Position numbers and translations under genes: made by a program. DNA of 64,000 bases from Kibdelosporangium sp. MJ126-NF4 (GTDB lineage Bacteria > Actinomycetota > Actinomycetes > Mycobacteriales > Pseudonocardiaceae). The DNA lies in the NCBI RefSeq assembly GCF_000826545.1, contig NZ_CDME01000014.1, positions 644,336 through 708,335 on the forward strand, in the 5' to 3' direction. Numbering within the stretch: the stretch's first letter is position 1; each line of letters opens with the position of its first letter. The notes under the pieces were generated by a model, which was given only the letters and a program-made list of their open reading frames with translations, searched no databases and was not told the DNA's origin. This document shows, piece by piece, positions 34,328 through 44,300 of this stretch.

Positions 34328-35158
34328 TTAGCGCGAACCGACCACACCGTTGCTCGGCGGTCGGCACAGGTGCAACTGGGCGTAGAACCAGCCAGTGTCC
34401 TCCAGGTCGCGTGGATCGATTCCCTGGGCATGCAGGCTGTCCACGACCTGCTCCTGTTCCACACGGGAAACGAACCGGCGCTGTCTGAACACCTCGTCCA
34501 CCCGCTCGACGTGATAGCCCAAAACGGACAGGTCCTTCTCTATCGCCTCGAACGGCACCATACGCAGCACGAAATGCGCCATCCACGGCCTGTGATCGTC
34601 GTCGACAGTGGCCAGTTTGGCGATGGTGCGGGCGCCGACGTAGCCGACGCACCCGGTGGAGATGATCAGATCGATACCGGACAGTTGGGCACGCTGGGAC
34701 TCGGTGAGATCGTTGGTCTCCAGGTCGACGCACACCGCGTCGTCGATCAACCCGGCCGCGCACGCGTAGTCCAACGCGGGCTGGGAGGAATCAAGTCCCA
34801 TGATCCGGGCATGCGTCGGATGATCCGCGAACCGCTTCCGGTCACGGGCCAGCAGTTCGTCCTCGTCCATCGCACGCACAACCGGGTCGTCGTACCAGCG
34901 GTACAACTCGTCCATAGTGACGCCGGCGTTCAACAACGCCGCGTTGACGCCATACGAACATCCCATGTCGAGCACTCGCACGGTCCTGCCGAGTGCTGCC
35001 TGACGCTGGCGGATCAGGTCGGCGAAGTACGGCTCGGCGTTTTGGGGGATGCAGTAGTCGAACCCACGCAGGGTGGTGAAATACTCACGTGGGTCTGGTT
35101 GCGTGTAGATGTGATCAAGAGAGGCTTTTCCGGTGGTGTCATAAGGCACGCTCGGCAC
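34328..35158 (-). CDS. Class I SAM-dependent methyltransferase
   Basis: The 276-residue protein has motif I VLDMGCSYGVNAAL, an acidic post-I region (IMGLDSSQPALDYA), and motif IV-like IDLIISTGCVGYVG. N-terminal YTQPDPREYFTTLRGFDYCI may help cap the substrate. No metal-binding or nucleic-acid signature is present, so a small-molecule N-, O- or C-methyltransferase is likely. The start lies 11 bases after the dioxygenase stop; the acyltransferase follows 26 bases later. In context it could methylate the amine of the hydroxylated amino acid. Confidence 0.85.
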   Translation of the reverse strand: MPSVPYDTTGKASLDHIYTQPDPREYFTTLRGFDYCIPQNAEPYFADLIRQRQAALGRTVRVLDMGCSYGVNAALLNAGVTMDELYRWYDDPVVRAMDEDELLARDRKRFADHPTHARIMGLDSSQPALDYACAAGLIDDAVCVDLETNDLTESQRAQLSGIDLIISTGCVGYVGARTIAKLATVDDDHRPWMAHFVLRMVPFEAIEKDLSVLGYHVERVDEVFRQRRFVSRVEQEQVVDSLHAQGIDPRDLEDTGWFYAQLHLCRPPSNGVVGSR

Positions 35159-35168
35159 TCCTCAGGGA

Positions 35169-36038
35169 TCAGTCAAGCAGTCGGTCGGCTCGGACCGCGG
35201 TGGCCTCGGCCGCCAGGTGCTCGGTTAGTACCCGGCCAAAAAGCTGCCTGGTGCGTACGACACTACCGATCACTCCAGGTCGCTCGCTGTAGGCGAAGAT
35301 CGCCGTGTGTCGTGCGGTGGGGCCGGTGACCTCGGTGACCCGGTGCAGTGAGTACCGGCCCTTGAACAGCTGGAGATCGCCGGGGTGCAAGGTCAGCCGG
35401 TGGCCCAGATCCGCCCGTCTGCCAGCCAGAACACCTGCGACGTCCTGGAAGTTCTCGGCCACGGCAGACCGGATGTTCGGGCAGTACTCGAAGTCGCCGC
35501 CGTCCGTCGACGACTGGGTGAGCATGCTGACCGTGTACTCGTTGGTGTCGAAATGCCACGGGTGTGCGCGGCCGGGCGCGATGACGTTGAGACACAGGCC
35601 GGACAGCGGATCGGCCAGTTCGTGCACGGCGGGCAGGTCGAAACAGGCCGCGACGAACCGTTGGAACGAGGCGCTCGCGTAGAGCTGGTGGATGACGAAC
35701 TCAACGGGAATGTGGTCACGGGACACGAAGGCGTTGCCGCGCTCCATGGTCACGCGTCCGGGATGGTTCCCAGGCAACGGTGTGTCGGTCGCGATGTTGT
35801 AGGCGTTCACCACTTCGACCTGGTCGTAGGCCAGTGGAGCGACACTCGCGCACTCCTGCCGGAGCGTGTCCCTCAGGTCCGGCCGGATGAAGTCGGGCAA
35901 CACGCAGCAGCCAACCCGGGCCAGCTCCCGCCGTGCGTACTCAACCGCCTCACGCCACGCGGATCTGCTCGGATCCGACAGGGGGTAGCGGTCCGTGTCT
36001 ACTACTGTTCCCGCCGTCGTGACAACGGGTCGACTCAT
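35169..36038 (-). CDS. Fe(II)/2-oxoglutarate dioxygenase of the BesD/HalD-like amino-acid group
   Basis: The protein has 289 residues. The iron facial triad is visible as HFD (His162, Asp164) in AHPWHFDTNEYTVSML and a distal His232 in SLHRVTEVTG, with Arg243 nearby for 2-oxoglutarate. The context DTNEYTV...GGDFEYCPNIR and PGDLQLFKGRYSLHRV resembles BesD/HalD-type enzymes that act on free amino acids. Because Asp replaces the Gly that halogenases use, hydroxylation rather than chlorination is predicted. AAAGGA precedes ATG 36038 at six bases. It would feed the methyltransferase and acyltransferase encoded downstream. Confidence 0.83.
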   Translation of the reverse strand: MSRPVVTTAGTVVDTDRYPLSDPSRSAWREAVEYARRELARVGCCVLPDFIRPDLRDTLRQECASVAPLAYDQVEVVNAYNIATDTPLPGNHPGRVTMERGNAFVSRDHIPVEFVIHQLYASASFQRFVAACFDLPAVHELADPLSGLCLNVIAPGRAHPWHFDTNEYTVSMLTQSSTDGGDFEYCPNIRSAVAENFQDVAGVLAGRRADLGHRLTLHPGDLQLFKGRYSLHRVTEVTGPTARHTAIFAYSERPGVIGSVVRTRQLFGRVLTEHLAAEATAVRADRLLD

Positions 36039-36053
36039 GCTGGATCCTTTCCA

Positions 36054-36206
36054 TCAGGCCGCAGTCATGTGCTCCAGTCCAGCATCGAGGCCAGCCTCCC
36101 TGATCCGGCCCCGTTCTGTGATCAAGTACACCAATCCTGCCAAGGCAACCACCCATCCCACGAGCTGCGCACGGCTGGAACTCGGCGAATCCTTGCGCCG
36201 ATTCAT
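36054..36206 (-). CDS. 50-residue single-span membrane peptide
   Basis: MNRRKDSPSSSRAQ leads into one hydrophobic helix (LVGWVVALAGLVYLI), then a charged tail ending GLEHMTAA. ATG 36206 has GGGTGA at eight bases. It ends 15 bases before the dioxygenase start and so probably begins this operon. A longer in-frame reading to 36410 lacks a ribosome site. The function is unknown; it may anchor the pathway at the membrane. Confidence 0.5.
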   Translation of the reverse strand: MNRRKDSPSSSRAQLVGWVVALAGLVYLITERGRIREAGLDAGLEHMTAA

Positions 36207-36543
36207 GACTAAGTCACCCATCTGGCGGTACAGGTGGCGTGGTGCGCGCTGCATGCACGTTCCGCTCAGGGAATCCGGGCCGGTGTTGGCCTGCATCACT
36301 TGTTCCGCGCGGAAATTTGTGCCTGATGGCAGCCGAGCTCCCGGAAGAGAGGGGGACGGTCGTGCCGCCAACGCGGGTAGCGAAGCACCCGCGCCGCGTC
36401 GGCAGGTCAATGGCTGCCGCCAACCAGACCTTGAGCGTCCACGTCATGCATGCCTTGGACCTGCCAGCATGGATGCGACTGCTCGCACCGCGCGATCACC
36501 CCGGCGCGGCGTTGGAACCAGCCGCCCGCGACTACTCCCGAGA
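36207..36543. promoter_or_regulatory. Operon upstream region with 12-bp palindrome
   Basis: No convincing gene is seen here. The perfect palindrome TTCCGCGCGGAA at 36303-36314 lies about 97 bases before the small membrane peptide and could be an operator. Confidence 0.35.
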
Positions 36544-36741
36544 TCATCCCGCGCGCGCCTCCCGCATAACTTTATTCCCTTCCCGCAACGCCAGACTCAA
36601 CGCATCTCGCTCCCGCTCATATGTCCCAACCCGACCGCCAGAACCTTTGAAAGCGGATTGAAAGGCGAGCCAACGTTGATAGACAGAATCAATCACCGAA
36701 TCAATCAGTTGACCAATGAGCGTCTGATCCCGCAACGTCAT
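36544..36741 (-). CDS. Small hypothetical protein, possible immunity remnant
   Basis: The 65-residue frame begins MTLRDQTLIGQLIDSVIDS and ends REGNKVMREARAG. AGGAG lies seven bases before ATG 36741. The same frame continues upstream through a TAG at 36808-36810 into the 49-residue ORF, so the two may be pieces of one broken gene. Base composition is lower in GC than the surroundings. Confidence 0.4.
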   Translation of the reverse strand: MTLRDQTLIGQLIDSVIDSVYQRWLAFQSAFKGSGGRVGTYERERDALSLALREGNKVMREARAG

Positions 36742-36807
36742 CGGCGGCTCCTGCCGATAGATCCACATCGTGAGCCTCGACTGCTCGACAAGATACTCAC
36801 CAACCAG

Positions 36808-36957
36808 CTAAACAATATCATTTCCAATGATACCGCTACCGATCATGAGCACTACCAGGTTGTCACCAGGATGAATCGTTGGCGACATGAGCTCCTCCGG
36901 CGGCTCCCAAGCCGGTGGTATCTCGTTCACCCAGCTCCAGTTATCCGAGTCCGACAT
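36808..36957 (-). CDS. 49-residue ORF in lower-GC tail, possible 5' part of a broken gene
   Basis: The frame begins MSDSDNWSWVNEIPPAWEPP and ends IGSGIIGNDIV. The ribosome site is weak. It is in the same frame as the next small ORF, separated by 13 codons after a TAG. It may be a real small protein or half of an inactivated immunity-like gene. Confidence 0.25.
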   Translation of the reverse strand: MSDSDNWSWVNEIPPAWEPPEELMSPTIHPGDNLVVLMIGSGIIGNDIV

Positions 36958-37064
36958 CAGCTCGAACCCAAGCTTGAACGACCGAAAATTCGGTCACCGG
37001 TTGACCTACACACCTCAATAACCGTCATTTTGCAGCATTATTGTCATTTCGGGTGAAATCCGAC

Positions 37065-37415
37065 TCATTGATAGAAAGGATGATTTTTTACACCGTTTAC
37101 GAGTACCGCATTAGGCAAATGATCACGGGCTAGCCACACCACGACCATCGACAGGTAAGCCATCGCGCCTCCCGCCATCATCTGATCGCGAGAGAAAGAC
37201 TCAATGATCACCTCAGTGCCCGACAGGCAAGAGGCTGTCAGCACCATCGCCAGTTCTTCGTCCGACCCCTCCACCAACGGCGGAACCCTTGGGCTCTGCC
37301 AGCGCCCGTCAATAAGGACAGGGTGCCACCGTCTCCGCCACCAGATGCCAACTCGTTCGGCTGGAGGTAGCGACAACGACCTCAGAACCTCCCCTTCGCA
37401 CTCCTCGCCCACCAC
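37065..37415 (-). CDS. Hypothetical protein, candidate orphan immunity gene
   Basis: This 116-residue protein (VGIWWRRRWHPVLIDGRW, EGSDEELAMVLTASCLSG, MAYLSMVVVWLARDHLPNAV) belongs to no family I know. Its GTG start is about 15 bases after the stop of a toxin-tip-like fragment, the order expected of a toxin tip and its immunity gene displaced from the main RHS gene. Confidence 0.45.
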   Translation of the reverse strand: MVGEECEGEVLRSLSLPPAERVGIWWRRRWHPVLIDGRWQSPRVPPLVEGSDEELAMVLTASCLSGTEVIIESFSRDQMMAGGAMAYLSMVVVWLARDHLPNAVLVNGVKNHPFYQ

Positions 37416-37430
37416 AAGATCACCAACCAG

Positions 37431-37571
37431 CTACCTCTTCTTCGGGATAATCGGACCAAACCACTGAGCATACTTGTTCACTGTCGGGTACGCGCCCGGA
37501 TGGAACGCCGCCTGGAACGGAACAGCCTTGCGTTGCAACAGACCTTGAGATTCTAGATCCTTCACGACCAC
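37431..37571 (-). pseudogene. C-terminal remnant of a polymorphic toxin tip
   Basis: A 46-codon frame reads VVKDLESQGLLQRK, then FQAAFHPGAYPTVNKYAQ, WFGPIIPKKR and stop at 37431. The dense aromatic/His/Gly pattern at a C-terminus resembles a toxin tip end. Upstream, the same frame is closed by TAG at 37590-37592, beyond which further codons remain open. No promoter or start is convincing. It looks like a decayed, displaced tip behind the main RHS locus. Confidence 0.35.
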
Positions 37572-37827
37572 CCTGGGAAGGCGACACGACTACCCAAGAG
37601 TCCCCAGGATGGCGTGAAGAGCCTCAAAACAACGCCATCTGGAGAACCGCGCTCGTGTCGGCCTGATCAACAGGAACAATGAAGAAACTTCAGGCGCCTT
37701 CGAACCCGCAATATTAACCTTGGACACTCCTTCGACACTTACCAGATGCTTTACTCAGCTAGTCGCACATCTTTCGATCCTTCAACATCAGATCCCGAAC
37801 ACCCCGACAGCTACTTCGAGTAAATTT

Positions 37828-38385
37828 CTACACAGCCAAACGCTGTCGAATAACGTTTAACCTTTCGCGACTTATCGCCTGATCAGACTGCCGTATATCC
37901 GCAGTATCCACATCAGCATAACCAAGCCTGACCGCTTCACGTTCGATTCGTTGCTCCTCATTGAAAAAATGCCCATTTGCGACATTCCTGTCAAGCTGCC
38001 CCATTGCGGTCAAGTTGACGTGCGCACATCTAATGACGTCCTCAATATCTCCACCCACTCGATACCGCAACGCATACCTGAGAGCAAGAACTCCATAGGC
38101 CGAGTAAACTTCACGCACTCCTTCCAACTCTTCATCAGAAGGCGCCATCTCGACGAACCCCATAACCTTGTCGAGGTGTACAGAAAATGCCTCACTCGCC
38201 AACTCGGCATCCCACAAACTGTTCATTGCACCCACAGTGGCGCCTATATCTCCCTTCCGGTCCAGCTCACTTTCCCGAAGCCCAGTAAACACCTGAACCA
38301 TACGCTCGGCGCAACTTGCAACGAATACAGCCGCGTCAACCCGCCGCTCCCGAAGCGCGCTAGAAACCTCGTCGTCGACTACCAC
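37828..38385 (-). CDS. Candidate immunity protein of the RHS deaminase toxin
   Basis: The 185-residue, helix-rich, acidic cytoplasmic protein (DAAVFVASCAERMVQVFTGL, REVYSAYGVLALRYALRYRV) has no signal peptide. Its GTG start at 38385 overlaps the RHS gene stop by seven bases in GTGGTAG, so it is made with the toxin. No known family is evident. Position, size and coupling strongly suggest the cognate immunity protein. Its base composition, like that of the toxin tip, is visibly lower in GC than the RHS body. Confidence 0.7.
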   Translation of the reverse strand: MVVDDEVSSALRERRVDAAVFVASCAERMVQVFTGLRESELDRKGDIGATVGAMNSLWDAELASEAFSVHLDKVMGFVEMAPSDEELEGVREVYSAYGVLALRYALRYRVGGDIEDVIRCAHVNLTAMGQLDRNVANGHFFNEEQRIEREAVRLGYADVDTADIRQSDQAISRERLNVIRQRLAV

Positions 38386-41300
38386 TCGAAGCTCCTCTGC
38401 CTGGTTGTCGTCTTGCCGTTGCCAGGGTACAGCTTACCCATAATCCTCCCACCAAGGCCCCGGATAATGCCCGCGCATCTATTACATATATTCCTTGAAG
38501 TCCCTCCGGAAACAAGCTCATAGCCATTGACCTTGGCATAGAGAATAGCGTTCTGCTCAGCATGCATTCCTGAGATGTTCGGCACGTGCATCTCGCCTGG
38601 CCTGAGCTTCGCGGACGCCTGTGCCGGTGTCAGGCCGTCGCCACTGCCAGCGATCAGGTCCACAATGCCGCCATCGGTCTTAGCACGTACAACCGCAACC
38701 GTACTCACCCTCTCGCGGATGTAGTCGTCCGGCTCAGCCGCATGGATCTCCGCTGCCCTATCGGAAAGATCGCAGTTGTGGACGAGGACTGGGGTAGCGG
38801 CGGCGAGGACGTGGTAGCTGTGGATGCCGTCGACGGTCAGGTCATGGGCAGCGGTGTCGTTGGTGAACTTGCGAACCGCGGTGACCTGAACCCACGTGCC
38901 TGTAGACGTCCGTAGCCACGCACCAACCGCGATATCCGCGACCGGGACCCATGCGTTGAGGTCAGCGACCCAAAACGGATGCCAGTCCGTCGCCTCCAAG
39001 GTCGCGGTGGCCGACCCCGCCGAACCATCGGTATCAATCGTCAACTCGGTACGAGTCGGCTCATCATTGTGCACCCACGTCGCCACAACAGCACGAGCCT
39101 CAGTAAGACCGGTCTCCGGATCAGTCGCCAGCACCACATCACCAAGCGCGACATCCTCGATCGGCCTCGACGACCCATCAGCCAACAACACCCGCGTACC
39201 CGGCGGGAAACTGTGCTTCGCCGGACAAGTCGCCGGCTTGTCCTTCGCCGCAGCACGGGCGGCTGCCGCGTCGTCGACATCCTTCCTGCGCAGCCTGTTG
39301 ACTTCCTCCATGCCCTCATCGGCGTACTTCCTGGTCAGATCACCGAACGCAGTCAGCGTGCGCCGAGCAGTGCGGACGCGCTCCTCCCAGTTCAACGCCT
39401 TCTTGACGGCCTTGTAGACCTTCTTCAGAGACCCGAGCAGCTTCACGACCTTGCCCCACGGGATAATTCCCACACAGGCCATCACGTCGAACTTCGTGAA
39501 GCAGTCCCGCGCGTCGTTGAACCCGGTCAAGTCACCGATGATGTCCGGTAACTCCTCCTTGATCACATCCCAGAAGCCCCTCTTCGACGCCGCTTCCTCC
39601 TCCAGCCGCGCGAGTTCCTCGTCGGACAGTCCCATCTTCACGGCAGCTTTGCGCTTCGCCTGCTGAGTGTTCGCCTTCTTGTGCTTCTGGTCGGAGGTGT
39701 AGGCGTCCTTCTCCTTGTCAAGGATGCCCTTGTCCCTGGCCCCCTCGCATTCCTTCCGGGTTGTGTAGACCTTGCAGGGATCGCCGCAGAGCACGCCGTC
39801 CGGCCCGCAGGATCTCAGCCCGGTGGCGTCGTTGTAGCTCACCGGACTGTTGTTGGCGTACGCGTAGCCGTGGATCTGCTGCCCGTCCGCGTTGTCCATG
39901 ATCGGGTCGACGCTGACGAACCGGCCTGTTCGCGGGTCGTACTCGCGGGCGCCGATCGATGTCAGGCCGGTGGAATCGCGTACACCACCGGTGAGGCCCT
40001 TGTCGTCCGGCCAGAACTGGGACGTGCGACCGCGGGGGTTGCCGAACGGGTCGCTGTACTGGCGGACCGCCCACAGGTTGGACGCGGTGATCGCCAGCTC
40101 GTCGGTGCCGTTGTGGTCGCCGATGATCCACTTCAGCTCGCCGTTGACCGAGTTGCGCATCGCCACGCCACTGCCCGCGTGACTGTAGTAGCGCTTGGCC
40201 GTTGTGGCTTCGGCGTTCTTCTGCAGCACGACCTCGTGGCCGGGCAGGTACAGAATGGTGGCGTTCGGTTCTCTCTTGATCAGTCGGCCGCCGCCACTGT
40301 CGTAGACGTACTCGGAGGCCTTGCCGTCGGCTTCGGTCACCTTGCTGACCCGGCCCTCGGCGTTCCACTCCAGAGTCTGGGTGTTGCCTGCGAGCTTGCG
40401 GGTCTTGAGGTTGCCCGACTCGTCGTAGGTGTACTCGTCCTTCGACGCGCCGTTCGGTCCCGTGCGGGAGACCGAGGTCAGTGAGTGTGGTCGCACCGAA
40501 CGGAGTCCGGACGCCGGAACCTCGTAGGTCTCGGTGACATCGCCTGCCGTCGTGTGCTGGACCTGGGTCTTGCGGTTGCCGATCTTGTCGTAGGTGAAGT
40601 CGTGCCAGTACGGGCCTGGGCCGCCGAGTCCGGCCACGGACTTCTGCGCCGCGCAGTCGCCGGTCTTCGGCGTCCACGCCGAGGTCATCCGCCGCAGGTA
40701 GTCGTAGCCGATGCACTGTGTTTCCGCTGCACCGTCCGCGGCCTGCGTCATCTTGGTGATGTTGCCCGCAGGATCGTAGGCATAGGTGCGGTCCGACTCG
40801 ATCATCTCCGGGTCACCGCCGGTTTTGACCTGCGTGTTGTGCAGGCGGCGGGTGCCCTCGGTGTAGCTGTTGTTGATCCATACCTTGCGCGGGCTTTCGC
40901 CGAGAGTGACCCGCAGTGTCTCGCCGTACGGCGAATAGGTGTGTTCGGAGACGTACCTGGACAGGCCGTTGGTCATCACCGGCATGTCCATCTCGTTGTA
41001 CGTGTAGTGGATGGACTCCCGTGGCAGCCCGCCTACCGCCGGCAACTCCTCGGCCTGGACCAACCCGGTCACCGCGGAGTACTCCGTGCGGTACTGGTAC
41101 GTGCCGGCGAGTTTGCCCTCGCTGTCCGGGATCACGATCGACGTGAACTTCGGCCGGTTCAGCTCGTCGTACTCGTCGACGCGCTGCACGTAAGCGTTGT
41201 TGTTGACGTATCTGGTCGAAGAGGTGGGCAGGCCCTTGCGCAGGGTGTCGAAGACGGTCTCGGTGAGCTTGGTCTTCACGCCGTTGACTTCCTCGGACGT

Positions 41301-44300
41301 CGCCGTCACGCGGCCGAGGCTGTCGTAGTCGTTCACCAGTTTGCGGCCACGAGCGTCCGTTGTGGACCTGAGCTGATCCATGGTGTCGTACTCGGACGTG
41401 CTGATGCCGGTGTCCGGATCCGAGTTCCAGTTGTTACGGCCAAGCCGGTCGTACTTGTGCTCCCATACATTGCTCTGCGCGTCGACAACCATGCGCAGCA
41501 TGCCCTTGTAGTCGTACGTGTATTTGGTGACGTCGTATCCCGCTGACGGCCCGTAAAGCCCGTCGGCACTGCGCTGGTGGTAGTCACGTCGTTCAGTGAC
41601 CTTGCCGAGCGCGTTCTTGATCACCGCTGACGCGGTGCCACCCTCCGGCGGAGTGGTGTAGGTGATGTCGCCGCTGTAGCGGGTCTTGGTCCGCCACTGC
41701 TCGACGTTCATCACCCGCAGGATCGTCTCCAGCGGACGCCCCAGGTCGTCGTACTGAGTCACCGTCTGGTTGGGAACCGCGTTCTCGGCCGCACCGAACA
41801 ACTCCGTCGATGGCACGTTCTCGTTGTAGTAGGCGTTGTTCACGAGATGCGCGTTGCCACGCGTGTCGTAGAAGGTGTCGGTGAGGATCCGCCCGCCGAT
41901 GGGGCTTGGCGTCTGTGTCTGCCGCGTGCGAAGCATGCCGTCCATCAGGTTGTACGAGACGGCGTACTGTTCGTTCTCCTTCAACGCCTTCGACGTGATC
42001 ACCGATGGCGCGTCCTGCCTGTACTCGTACGAGTACTCGGCATTCGGTGTCTTGCGGTCCGCTTTGGACCTGCCGGGTTTCCAGACCTTCACCAGACGGC
42101 CCAACGGGTCGTACTCGAGATCCGCGCGCTGGCCGGGGATCAGTTTCCCCGGGTTGCGCGGGTCCACCTCAGGCGGGCCGATCTCGGTGAGTGCCGCGCC
42201 CCTGGCGGTGTCCAGCAGTGTCGTGCTTTCCCAGCCTGCCCGGTTGATCGTCGTCACCGTGTGCGGGTTACCGGTCGCGGGAGTGTAGACGACCTTGGTC
42301 GTGCCGCCGTCCGCGTCCGTCGAATGGGTCACTCGCCCGTATTCGTCCGTGCCTGTCGACTCGATGCGCTGGAACGCACCTGTACCGTCCCACCGGAACG
42401 AGGAGGTGACAACACCACGCGTCGGCGCCATGGAGGGACGCTGCCCGTCGAACGCGGACAGGACGAACGTCGTGATGTCCTCGTCGGTCCCCGGCCAGGA
42501 AACGCAGGGCTTGGCGATGGTCTTCACCGACTCGATATAGGTGAACATCCATCGTTCCTCGTTGCGGAGATACTTCTTCTCCGTGCACGACTCGTCGCCG
42601 CTGGTCGCCAGATCCCCTTCGTTCTCGGTCCGTTCGGCCAGACCGAGGGTGTTGAACTGGGACGACGATCGCGTCTGCCGCCACGTGACGCCATCGCCCT
42701 GCAGGTTGCGCTCAAGGGTCGACTTGAGCATCAACAGAACCGCGCGGTCCTTGCCGTCGGTGGCGGTCTCGATCAGCTGCGGCTCGTTCACCGCCGCCGA
42801 GACCACCTTGTCACCGCTGACCAGCCGCGTCTCACGGACGAATCCCGCGAATTGGTCGATGTCCTCGACTCTCCCGCCGAAGTCGTCAACCCAGACATCC
42901 CTCGGTGGCCTGCCGTCAGGCTGGAAATCGCCATCCATACCGCGCAGGTAGAGCTTCTCGCTCACACTGCGCGTTTCGTTCGCGTCTCCCTTGACCGTGC
43001 GCACACGGTTGTAGCCACGCCACTCCGACCAGGTCCGTTCTTTGGCCTCGGCCAGGTCGTTCGAGTCGTAGTGCCAACCCGAGCCGTCCATGAAGTACTG
43101 GTACTCGGACTTGGTCTTCGACGGCCCACCGGTGCGCGCGTCCTCGGTCACGGCCTTCACGACGTACTTGTGGAACCAGTCAAGGACCGGGTCCTTCGCA
43201 CCCGGCGGACTCCAGTACACCGGGTAGCACCGCATCTTGTTGTCGTGCTGCGACGGCAGGTTCGACGGTGTGCACTCCGGCTGGTCGTACTGGGCTTCGA
43301 CGATTCCGCCTGCCTCGTTGACGATCCTGGTCAGCCGGTAGCGGGTGATCGGGATGACTCCCTCGGTCCCGTCCACCCGGTTGGCCAGTGGATTGCCCCA
43401 GAACCTGACCTCGGGCATCGGCGCGGTCCCGCCGACATGGCCGGTGCGGGTGACTCCTGACAGCCACAACGACTTGGGCCCACCGTCCGCGGTCGGCGGG
43501 AACTCCTGCCGCAGCGACCACGAGTCGACATCGTCGAAGCCACTGCTGTCCTGCCGCAGTGACTGCGTGACGACCTTGGTCAACCGCTTGCGTGTGAAGA
43601 AGGCAGGCGCGTATCGCTCCTTGCAGTCCTCGCCCGGGTTGCAGATCCGGTCGAAAGGCACGTCCGGCCAGTGCACTGCGGTGTCCTTGTTCAGCTGGCC
43701 GGGATCACACGTGATCGCGCCACTGGGCAGGCATCGCTCCGCGGTGTGGAACAACACCTGCGCGGGTGGTTTGGCCATCAGGGCGTTGTCCCGCAGGCCG
43801 TACTCGATCCGGGCCAGCCTGTTCGCCATGTCGTACTGGGTGTTCACCCCGCGGAAGCCGTTGCGCTGGTAGAAGTTGGTTTCCTTGTCATAGTAGAAAA
43901 CCATCGCGTTGCCGCGCGGGTCGACCACCATGTCGACGTTCCACCGGTACGCCTGCGTACACATCGAGTCCGCGTACGCGGGCTTGTTGCAGGCTTCCCC
44001 TGGGTGGTTGCCGTACACCGGCATGGTCAACACCGAGTTGGTCGTCTCCGGCTTGCCGCTCTCCCGCGTCCAGCCGGGTAGCCGGTTCAGACCGAGGAAG
44101 TACTGCGTGCCGTCGATCGTGGTGACTTTCCAGTGCTCGCCCTGGTATCCCCGGTCGAATCCGCCGATCTTCTCGATCTTGGACCCGTCGTCCTTCTCCG
44201 GACGCAGCAACCCGTTGGTGCCCTTGATCAGCTTGCCGGACATCCCGCCGAGCGAGATCGTGTACCGCTCGTCCTTCCAGCACATGTCGCCGGTCTGCTG

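Noticed and set aside
35995..37056. 353-residue open frame on the plus strand
   Set aside because: It overlaps the dioxygenase and small minus-strand genes, lacks a ribosome site and has no recognisable domain.
41847..43460. 537-residue plus-strand open frame
   Set aside because: It is an antisense shadow of the RHS gene, with Arg/Val-rich composition typical of opposite-strand frames in high-GC DNA.
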